NCBI RefSeq assembly: GCF_001613265.1
Contig: NZ_BDCA01000002.1
Span: 434,001 to 498,000 of the forward strand
Source: Nocardia vermiculata NBRC 100427
GTDB lineage: Bacteria > Actinomycetota > Actinomycetes > Mycobacteriales > Mycobacteriaceae
DNA length: 64,000 nt
Reading direction: 5' to 3'
Below the pieces are notes generated by a model. That model saw nothing but the letters and a program-made list of their open reading frames with translations, searched no databases and was not told the origin of the DNA. This document shows positions 58,114 to 64,000 of the stretch, one piece after another (the stretch's first letter is position 1; every line of letters starts with the position of its first letter). Position numbers and translations under genes: made by a program.

Positions 58114-58516
58114 CCCGTAACCTCGCTTCCGGAACGCCTCGCGACGCTCCCCGATGACACACCGATACCGACGCTCACCTCAGCCGAGCGCAGCGTCCAA
58201 TATCGGGGCACACTTCAGATTGCAATCAGACAAAAATTCTCAATGGACCTATCCGTCCACCGGCCCGATCTTGTTACATGGGCCCGACCACACCCGCCGG
58301 CCACGGATCGGGTTCGTTCCGAAATTCGCTGATAAACACCGAACCAATCTACCGCCCGGCACCGACAATCCGCGAAGATGCCTGGCTGCGCCTACAACAA
58401 ACAGAGAACCGGAGCGAACAGCGGTCACGCAGGCCACATCGGGACCGATCCGCAGCCCCGATCACACCGCTACGACCCGCTCATACAGCCGAGGCGCCGG
58501 CGATGTCGCGAGTACG
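58114..58516. promoter_or_regulatory. Gene-free leader region upstream of the NRPS
   Basis: This 403-base gap between cobM and the NRPS shows no convincing gene on either strand. It contains a locally A/T-rich stretch around 58215-58250 with a perfect 10-base palindrome GATTGCAATC at 58218-58227, about 105 bases before the TTG start codon. On the minus strand TTGAGA (58238-58243) could be a -35, but no good -10 lies at the right distance. The NRPS start is preceded by GAGG with 7 bases of spacing. It is the most likely place for NRPS transcription control. Confidence 0.4.
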
Positions 58517-59284
58517 TCACGCGCCCGGACCGGACAGGGGCTGTCGCTCGCGGTGCGGGTCGTACAGATGCGACTGCGCGCAGTCGATCGCCGGGGTCAG
58601 CGCCCGCCCCACCAGCACCACCGCGGCCTGCCGCAGGCCCGCGGCGTCGACCTGGTCGGCGATATCGTCGAGGGTGCCACGCAGGATCTGCTGGCGCGGC
58701 TGGCTCGCCCGGTAGACCACCACCACCGGACAGTCGCCGCCGTACTCCTCCGCCAGCTCCACGGCGAGCTCCCGGATCCGAGTGATAGCCAGATGCAATA
58801 CCAGGCTGGCCCGGGTCCGCGCGAAATTCCCGAGCGCCTCCGATTCGGGCATCGCCGTAGACCGCGCCCAGGTCCGGGTCAACACCACCGACTGCACCAC
58901 CTCCGGCACGGTCAGCTCCCGCCCCACCACCGCGGCCGCCGCCGTATACGCGGGCACCCCCGGCGTCACATCCCACGCGACCCCCCGCTCGTCGAGCCGC
59001 CGCGTCTGCTCGGTCAACGCCGAATAGATCGACGGATCCCCCGAACACAACCGCGCCACATCCTTCCCGGCAGCATCAGCGGCCACACAGTGCCCGATGA
59101 TCTGATCTAGGTCCAGCCCCTGTGTATCGACCAACTCCGCACCGGGTGCGCAATGCGCCAGCACCTCGGGGTCCAGATAGGTCCCCGGATACAGCACCAC
59201 CGGCGAATCCCGGAGCAGGGCGACCGCCCGCAGGGTGAGCAGGTCCGCGGCTCCAGGGCCGGCGCCGATGAAATGCACGGTCAT
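58517..59284 (-). CDS. cobM: Precorrin-4 C(11)-methyltransferase, CobM
   Basis: SAM-dependent methyltransferase of aerobic cobalamin synthesis that methylates precorrin-4 at C-11 to give precorrin-5, the substrate of CobF. The 255-residue protein starts TVHFIGAGPGAADLLTLRA (glycine-rich loop) and has LCSGDPSIYSAL, the PGVPAYTAAAAVVGREL segment and a typical C-terminus with LVGRAL. The ATG at 59284 begins the conserved region. A longer in-frame start at 59338 has GGAGG too close to its ATG and adds non-conserved residues. No other cob gene is adjacent, and the gene is divergent from the small secreted protein. Confidence 0.94.
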   Translation of the reverse strand: MTVHFIGAGPGAADLLTLRAVALLRDSPVVLYPGTYLDPEVLAHCAPGAELVDTQGLDLDQIIGHCVAADAAGKDVARLCSGDPSIYSALTEQTRRLDERGVAWDVTPGVPAYTAAAAVVGRELTVPEVVQSVVLTRTWARSTAMPESEALGNFARTRASLVLHLAITRIRELAVELAEEYGGDCPVVVVYRASQPRQQILRGTLDDIADQVDAAGLRQAAVVLVGRALTPAIDCAQSHLYDPHRERQPLSGPGA

Positions 59285-59362
59285 GTGGGGAGTGTAGGCA
59301 CCCCTACCAGGGGCGTCCGAGCGCACTGCCCGCGTCATCCCTCCGTGCGCGATACTCGGCGT

Positions 59363-59689
59363 ATGAAACGACTACTCGCTTGCGCAGGTATCGCTGCCGC
59401 CGCTGTGCTGGTGGCCGCACCCCTGGCCTCGGCCGACCCGAACACCGGCGGCGGACTCGACAACCGCCACGACTGGTCCGGCGAATTCGCCTCGCAGACC
59501 AACCCGCAGCTGTCCTCGCTGATCGTGATCAGCCCGTACGGCACCTCCCGGCCGCTCGTGTGCAGCGGTGGCGACGGACACTACTCGAAGTTCCCGCACG
59601 ACTGCACCCAGATGGACGACCACAACGTCCCGCATGCCGTCGAGCGCGTCGTCCCGCTGGGCAGCGGCGGCATTTACATGTACCGCTGA
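59363..59689 (+). CDS. Small secreted protein of unknown function
   Basis: A 108-residue protein with a clear Sec signal peptide: KR near the N-terminus, an Ala/Val/Leu core and cleavage after ASA at about residue 24. The mature chain of about 84 residues has two cysteines (VCSGGDGHYSKFPHDC) that could form a disulfide. I do not recognise the family. The ATG at 59363 begins the signal peptide; GATACT at 59351-59356, 6 bases before it, could be a -10 giving a leaderless transcript. It is followed by a strong hairpin. Confidence 0.8.
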   Translation: MKRLLACAGIAAAAVLVAAPLASADPNTGGGLDNRHDWSGEFASQTNPQLSSLIVISPYGTSRPLVCSGGDGHYSKFPHDCTQMDDHNVPHAVERVVPLGSGGIYMYR

Positions 59690-59696
59690 CCTTCGT

Positions 59697-59733
59697 CGTC
59701 TGCGCCGGCCCGAGTTCCGGTTCGGCGCAGACG
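59697..59733 (+). terminator. Hairpin, likely transcription terminator
   Basis: Perfect 11-base inverted repeat CGTCTGCGCCG / CGGCGCAGACG with a 15-base loop, 8 bases after the stop of the small secreted protein and followed by only three T residues. It is probably a terminator, of the type with weak or absent U-tract common in actinobacteria. Confidence 0.6.
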
Positions 59734-59885
59734 TTTCCGAGGCCGGCGAAACGGACGGATGCGCCGCCGTCACCCCCGGCTCCAACTCCCAGCGCTACTG
59801 GACGTCTCCGGGAGTGCCACATCGGCGGCGTCAGCAGTCGCTCCGGGTAGGTCGTGCGCACATACTCAGAGAATGGGGGTAATCG

Positions 59886-60551
59886 GTGACCGTTCGGACG
59901 AAGATCTGCGGTATCCGGTCCGAGAACGATTTACGCATTGCGATCTCAGCAGGAGCGGATGCGGTGGGGTTCATCTGTGGGACAACCCATTTCACCGAGG
60001 ACGGGCTGACGCGTGCACAAGCTCGAGAGCTCTCGGAGTCGGTTCCGCCTTTTGTCGACCGGGTGCTGGTGACCCACCTCGAAAACCCGGACGAGATCAT
60101 CGAACTCGCGGCAGCAGTCGCGGTCGACACTATCCAGGTGCACGGCATGGTCACCGACGACACAGTCCGCCGGGTCGAGGAGAACTCCGGTGGACGGCGG
60201 ATCGTGAAGGCCGTCCATGTGACGGGTAGTGCGGCTGTCTCCGCGGCAATCCGGACCGCACCGTACTGCGATGCGGTCCTGCTGGATTCGCGAACGGACG
60301 ACCGTCTGGGCGGGACCGGCACCGTGCACGACTGGTCGATCAGCGCCGCGATCGTCGACGAACTGCGTGCACTGCACGTTCCGGTGATCCTGGCGGGTGG
60401 GTTGAACCCGACGAACGTCGCCGAGGCGATCGGGCGCGTCCGCCCCTTCGCCGTCGATGTCAACAGTGGCGTCGAGATCCCGGCGACCGGGGACAAAGAT
60501 CCGGCGGCCTGTGCCGCATTCGTGCAGTCCGCACACAACACCCCGTTCTGA
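59886..60551 (+). CDS. TrpF-like phosphoribosylanthranilate isomerase homologue
   Basis: A (beta/alpha)8-barrel protein of 221 residues related to TrpF. It has the N-terminal KICGI with the catalytic-base Cys8, the catalytic-acid position Asp134 in LLDSRTDDRLGGTG, and the phosphate-binding ends LAGGLNPTNV and VDVNSGVE. However, the Ser-Pro-Arg-Tyr-Val segment that normally follows GFxF and supplies an anthranilate-binding Arg reads CGTTHFTEDG (residues 31-40), so a different substrate is possible. Actinobacteria of this group normally use the dual-function HisA/TrpF enzyme PriA, and no trp gene is adjacent. GTG start, preceded by GGGGGT. A small hairpin (60548-60571) overlaps the stop codon. 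Confidence 0.82.
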   Translation: MTVRTKICGIRSENDLRIAISAGADAVGFICGTTHFTEDGLTRAQARELSESVPPFVDRVLVTHLENPDEIIELAAAVAVDTIQVHGMVTDDTVRRVEENSGGRRIVKAVHVTGSAAVSAAIRTAPYCDAVLLDSRTDDRLGGTGTVHDWSISAAIVDELRALHVPVILAGGLNPTNVAEAIGRVRPFAVDVNSGVEIPATGDKDPAACAAFVQSAHNTPF

Positions 60552-60571
60552 CCCGCAGCAACGCGGGGCAG
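60548..60571 (+). terminator. Possible weak terminator hairpin after the TrpF-like gene
   Basis: CCCGC-AGCAAC-GCGGG with three further outer pairs (CTG/CAG) across one mismatch. It overlaps the stop codon of the isomerase gene. There is no T-run, so function is uncertain. Confidence 0.35.
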
Positions 60572-60698
60572 CGGCGGATCTGCGACACCGGCTGACTCCT
60601 GCCTGCCCGGTCGACCGGTGGGTGAACGCACATCGGGTCTCGACGTTGCCCGTGAAATTCGTTGGTGCGGCCGCCGACCTGGCTGGTAGAAGTCCGGT

Positions 60699-61577
60699 GT
60701 GGTCTATACCGATGTTCCGTTGACCGACGCCGTCCGGACCGCGGTCGCGGCCGAGTGGGGGTACACGGGCCCGGGTGAGCGCCTGCACGGTGGGGAGGAG
60801 TCCGCAGCCTATCGAGTCGGTTCGGCGGTGGTGAGAATCGGGCCGCTCGGGCGCGATGCCGCCGAGGTCGAGTGGTGCCACGGCATCGCTGCGGCTGCCC
60901 GTGCCGTCCCCGAGGTGGTGGCGCCGCTACCACGGGCGAACGGCTCGACAGTGGCCGTGGTGGCAGGTCGTCCGGTCACGGTCTGGCCGCTGGTCGAGGG
61001 GCATTGGGCAGACAGCGCGGATCCAGTTCAGTTCACCGAGGCGGCCGCCCTGCTGGCTCGCCTGCATCGGGCCTGGGCGGAGCATCGGCCACCGCGTCGG
61101 CCGCGTCGATCGTTCCTGGAGATCGGGCTCGACGGTACGCCTTCGGCCGAACTACCCGACTCCGAATTGGACCAGTGGCTGGCCGAGTTCGGCCGAACCG
61201 CGCGCACCCATCCGCTGCACGGCGACTACTACGAGGGCAATTTGCTCTCCCTCGACGGCCACGTGACAGCGGTACTCGATTGGGACGAAGCTCTCGTCGG
61301 CGCGCCGGAGCTCGAATTGGCTTCTGCTGCACTGGAGTTCGCCGATGTATTGAGCACCGACCTGTCCGGCGCCCGGGCGTTCGTCGACGCCTATCTCACC
61401 GCCGGCGGCACAGCCCGCGACTTGGACGACACCTCGCTCGCCCAGCTGATGCGGCACCGGCTGCGCCGGGAGGCGGTGTACTTCGGCGTCGCGGTCGGCC
61501 GTGGTGTCGAGCACGACGCCGGCGACCTCGACTACCACCGCAAACGCCTGGCTGCCTTCCACGCGCTGCGGCCGTGA
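60699..61577 (+). CDS. Aminoglycoside-phosphotransferase-fold kinase, substrate unknown
   Basis: A 292-residue protein of the APH/choline-kinase fold. The catalytic loop LHGDYYEGNLL gives His174, Asp176 and Asn181, and the metal-binding motif VLDWDE gives Asp194/Asp196. The N-terminal lobe has GGEESAAYRVGSAVVRIGP as nucleotide loop and strand, though the usual Lys for ATP is Arg here. Such proteins phosphorylate small molecules (sugars, amines, antibiotics); nothing in this sequence indicates which, and the name should not be taken as evidence for resistance. The start is a GTG; the ribosome-binding site is weak. It stands alone between the TrpF-like gene and the convergent PPOX gene. Confidence 0.85.
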   Translation: MVYTDVPLTDAVRTAVAAEWGYTGPGERLHGGEESAAYRVGSAVVRIGPLGRDAAEVEWCHGIAAAARAVPEVVAPLPRANGSTVAVVAGRPVTVWPLVEGHWADSADPVQFTEAAALLARLHRAWAEHRPPRRPRRSFLEIGLDGTPSAELPDSELDQWLAEFGRTARTHPLHGDYYEGNLLSLDGHVTAVLDWDEALVGAPELELASAALEFADVLSTDLSGARAFVDAYLTAGGTARDLDDTSLAQLMRHRLRREAVYFGVAVGRGVEHDAGDLDYHRKRLAAFHALRP

Positions 61578-61620
61578 TGCACCGCGTCGGGCTCGGAACG
61601 GCCGACCGGCACAGCCCCGG

Positions 61621-62046
61621 CTACGCGGTCATATCGATCCCGCCCAGCACCTTCACCGGCCGCACCCGTACGACGAGCTCCCCCGGCACCGCATTGCGCT
61701 TACCGAACTCCTCGGCCTGGTCGGCGCCCATGTACCGGGCGGCGATGGCGGTGGCGGTACGCAGCAGTTCCGCGGGATCCTCGGAGACGGTTGCCCTGCC
61801 CTGCACCTGGAAGTATCCGTAGGGCGGTTCGTCGAGATCCACGCAGATGGCCACGCGCGGGTCGCGGAGTATCGCCTTGCCCTTCGCGGTGGTCTTACCG
61901 GTGTTGAACACCAGATCGTCGCCGTCGAGGATGAACCAGACCGGATTGACCACCGGTCGCCCATCCGAGGCGACGATGGCGAGCTTGCCGGTGCGAGTAC
62001 CGGCCGAGAGGAATTCACGCACTTCGGGATCGGTAATGGAAGGCAT
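61621..62046 (-). CDS. PPOX-class (pyridoxamine-oxidase-fold) protein, probably F420- or flavin-binding
   Basis: A 141-residue split-barrel protein. The opening PSITDPEVREFLSAGTRTGKLAIVASDGRPVVNPVWFILDGDDLVFNTG and the following KGKAILRDPRVAICVDLDEPPYGYFQVQGRA match the small PPOX proteins of actinobacteria, many of which bind deazaflavin F420. The cofactor cannot be proven from sequence. Possible roles are reduction of biliverdin-like or other oxidised compounds. AAGGTGG lies just upstream of the ATG. It converges with the kinase gene and lies 68 bases downstream of the start of the intergenic gap that follows the response-regulator gene. Confidence 0.88.
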   Translation of the reverse strand: MPSITDPEVREFLSAGTRTGKLAIVASDGRPVVNPVWFILDGDDLVFNTGKTTAKGKAILRDPRVAICVDLDEPPYGYFQVQGRATVSEDPAELLRTATAIAARYMGADQAEEFGKRNAVPGELVVRVRPVKVLGGIDMTA

Positions 62047-62114
62047 GGGTCCACCTTAGGTGCCGGGCGACCATTCCGTTCGCCACGCCGGCACAGCCCG
62101 GACGCTCGGCGTGT

Positions 62115-62732
62115 TCAGATCGCCCCGCGCTCGCGGGCGCGGGCGACGGCGGAGGTGCGGGACTTCACGCCGAGCTTCGAATAGATGTGCACCAGATGGG
62201 ATTTCACGGTTGTCTCACTGAGGAACAGATGTTTGCCGATCTCCCGGTTGGAATGCCCCTCGGCGACCAGGCGCAGCACCTCGATCTCGCGGGCGCTCAG
62301 GGTGGTGTCGGGTTTGCGGACGCGCGTCATCAGGCGCGATGCCACCGAGGGAGACAGCACGCTCTCGCCGGTCGCCGCACCGCGCACGGCGGCCAGGAGT
62401 TCCGGTGGCGGGGTGTCCTTCAGGATGTAGCCGCAGGCACCGGCTTCGATGGCACCGAGGATGTCGGCATCGGTGTCGTAGTTCGTGACGACCAGGACAT
62501 TCGGCGGATCGGGCAGGGCACGCAGCGACAGCGTCGCGTCGACACCGGATTTTCCGGGGCCGAACCGCAGGTCCATCAGCACCAGATCGATGTCGGTGGT
62601 GCTGCAGACGGCGACGGCCTCCTCGGCGGTGGCGGCTTCACCGACCACCGTGATGTCGTCGGCGGAATCCAGCAGCGCACGCAGGCCGGCCCGGACTATC
62701 GCGTGGTCGTCGGCGAGCAGGAGGCGAATCAC
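62115..62732 (-). CDS. NarL/LuxR-type response regulator
   Basis: Two-component transcription factor of 205 residues. The receiver domain has the acidic pair Asp8/Asp9, the phospho-acceptor Asp54 in LVLMDLRFG, a Thr/Asn switch region (VVTNYDT) and the conserved Lys in YILKD. A LuxR-type helix-turn-helix follows (LSAREIEVLRLVAEGHSNREIGKHLFLSETTVKSHL). The open frame extends upstream through the kinase gene, but the GTG at 62732, 7 bases after GAAAGG, gives the standard start. It overlaps the kinase stop codon (GTGA), so the pair is translationally coupled. The target genes are unknown. Confidence 0.94.
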   Translation of the reverse strand: MIRLLLADDHAIVRAGLRALLDSADDITVVGEAATAEEAVAVCSTTDIDLVLMDLRFGPGKSGVDATLSLRALPDPPNVLVVTNYDTDADILGAIEAGACGYILKDTPPPELLAAVRGAATGESVLSPSVASRLMTRVRKPDTTLSAREIEVLRLVAEGHSNREIGKHLFLSETTVKSHLVHIYSKLGVKSRTSAVARARERGAI

Positions 62733-63985
62733 GACAGCCTTTCTTGCGGGATACGTTCGGCGGCAACAGGTTCTGCGATGGCAGCGGAAGGGTCCGAATC
62801 GGCGGTGTCGGTTCGCGGTGCGGTGTCTGCACCGCCCGGTTCCGCTACCGGAAACGAGACCGCGACGGCGGTGAGCCCGGGCTCGGACTCGACATCCATG
62901 GTGCCGCCCTGTTGTTCGACGCGGCTGCGCATGGCGCCCAGCCCGAAGGTGCCGCGGCCGAAGACCTCCGGGTCGATACCGATACCGTCGTCGACCACAT
63001 CCAGGTGCACGGCGTCGTCGCTGTAGGTGAGGGTGATCCGCATCCGGTCCGCGCGCGCGTGCCGGACCACATTCGATACCGCCCCCTGCGCCACCCGCAC
63101 CAGCGCGGCCTCGACCGGCATCGGCAACCGCATCGGCTCGCCCTCGACCACGGTGCGGGTACTGAGCCCGGGCCCCTCGGCGCGGCGCGCGATGCGCTCG
63201 AGCGCTTCGCTCAGCGACTGCCCTTCCAGGGCGGCAGGGGTGAGTTCGGCGATCAGCTGCCGGGTTTCGGCGAGATTGTCCGCGGCGGTTTCGCGGGCCA
63301 GCCGGATCTGCGGCAGGGCCGGATGGTCCGGTGCGTCGCGCTCGGCGGCGTGCAACAGCATTTGGATGCTGGACAGCCCCTGGGCCACCGTGTCGTGGAT
63401 CTCCTGTGCCAGCCGCTCGCGTTCGGCCAGCTTGCCGGCGGTGCGTTCCTGTTCGGCGAGGGTCGCCCGGGTCGACAGCAATTCGTCGATGAGTCGTTGC
63501 CGGTCGGTCGCTTCCCGGAACAACGCCCGGTATCCGAGGCCGATCGCGATCGCCACCACCGCGCCGAACACCGGCCCGATCACCCCGGCGACGGACCACC
63601 CGTTGTGCAGGCCGTAGCCCACCACCGCGACCGCCGTCGCGCCGATCACCGCCGCCAGCCCCCACAGCCGCGGCAGCAGGTGCAGATAGAGGAAGAACAG
63701 CCCGAAGACCAGATATATCGCCTCGGGTGTGAGCGGCATCAGCGCCAGCCAGAGCACGGTGAGGCCGCCGAGCCACAGGCGCGCCGCCACCGGCCGCCCA
63801 CGCAGCAGGCCGCCCCCGAAGTAGACGGCCAGGAACAACCCGGCCAGCACGATCACCGGCGCCGGATGGGTGGACCCGCCGGGCACGGCGGCTCGCACCA
63901 CCACGACCACCGCGAGCGCCACCGTCAGCACATGCAGGCCGACCTGCAGCGCGGCGAAGACAGGGGTGAGCGGAGAGCGGTGCAC
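62729..63985 (-). CDS. Sensor histidine kinase (DesK/NarX-like)
   Basis: Membrane-bound kinase of 418 residues. The N-terminal 150 residues hold five or six hydrophobic helices with little periplasmic loop, suggesting that it senses a membrane or intracellular cue. A short coiled linker leads to the HisKA_3 dimerisation helix with phospho-His197 in LAQEIHDTVAQGLSSIQ. The HATPase_c domain has the N box near residue 300 (AQGAVSNVVRHA) and a G box DDGIGID near 335. A Pro/Ala/Thr/Asp-rich tail of about 40 residues ends the protein. The GTG at 63985 is the start; an in-frame stop lies 4 codons further upstream, within the window. It is coupled to the response regulator by a four-base overlap. Confidence 0.93.
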   Translation of the reverse strand: MHRSPLTPVFAALQVGLHVLTVALAVVVVVRAAVPGGSTHPAPVIVLAGLFLAVYFGGGLLRGRPVAARLWLGGLTVLWLALMPLTPEAIYLVFGLFFLYLHLLPRLWGLAAVIGATAVAVVGYGLHNGWSVAGVIGPVFGAVVAIAIGLGYRALFREATDRQRLIDELLSTRATLAEQERTAGKLAERERLAQEIHDTVAQGLSSIQMLLHAAERDAPDHPALPQIRLARETAADNLAETRQLIAELTPAALEGQSLSEALERIARRAEGPGLSTRTVVEGEPMRLPMPVEAALVRVAQGAVSNVVRHARADRMRITLTYSDDAVHLDVVDDGIGIDPEVFGRGTFGLGAMRSRVEQQGGTMDVESEPGLTAVAVSFPVAEPGGADTAPRTDTADSDPSAAIAEPVAAERIPQERLS

Positions 63986-64000
63986 AGTGCCAGCTTATGC

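Noticed and set aside
17752..58332. Very long plus-strand open frames opposite the NRPS (up to about 8.2 kb without a stop)
   Set aside because: Their translations are Arg/Gly/His-rich with no recognisable domains. They arise because strong third-position GC bias on the minus strand removes stop codons from the complementary frame.
60699..61577. Antibiotic-resistance aminoglycoside phosphotransferase
   Set aside because: Only the general kinase fold is visible. The family includes many metabolic kinases and no resistance-type signature or context is present.

Overview
The window is high-GC DNA of an actinobacterium of the mycolic-acid group, most likely Nocardia or a close relative such as Rhodococcus. 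That placement is an inference. It rests on GC-rich codon use, frequent GTG starts, a DyP peroxidase/encapsulin operon, aerobic cobalamin genes (cobF, cobM), a PPOX/F420-type protein and a very large actinobacterial NRPS. I see no rRNA, tRNA, CRISPR array or insertion sequence.

Left flank (about 1-14.1 kb): an Fpg/Nei-type DNA glycosylase; a secreted Ala/Pro-rich protein; cobF; a thyA-folA operon divergent from cobF; a small cupin; a translationally coupled DyP-peroxidase/encapsulin pair whose peroxidase carries a C-terminal cargo-loading peptide; a two-span membrane protein followed by a Nudix hydrolase; a MarR regulator with an MFS exporter; a divergent SGNH/GDSL hydrolase; and an ABC exporter (ATPase and permease) transcribed in the same direction as the NRPS and directly downstream of it.

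Centre (14.2-58.1 kb, minus strand): one uninterrupted 43.9-kb reading frame encodes a 14,639-residue non-ribosomal peptide synthetase. I read it as an EntF-like starter condensation domain, 12 complete C-A-T modules with epimerases in modules 6 and 12, then a thirteenth C domain fused to a truncated, degenerate adenylation remnant. There is no thirteenth carrier domain and no thioesterase. From active-site residues I can assign Ser (modules 4, 7, 9) and Thr (module 5). Two pairs of further modules (3/8 and 10/11) carry near-identical or identical unassigned codes. The expected product is a 12-residue, Ser/Thr-rich peptide, possibly N-acylated, with D residues at positions 6 and 12. How it is released is unexplained. 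The terminal E-C-A-remnant is the most interesting feature of the window.

Right flank (58.1-64 kb): a 403-bp gene-free leader upstream of the NRPS; cobM; a small secreted protein; a free-standing TrpF-like isomerase that has lost the usual substrate-binding Pro-Arg motif; an aminoglycoside-phosphotransferase-fold kinase; a PPOX/F420-type protein; and a NarL-type response regulator with its histidine kinase at the window edge.
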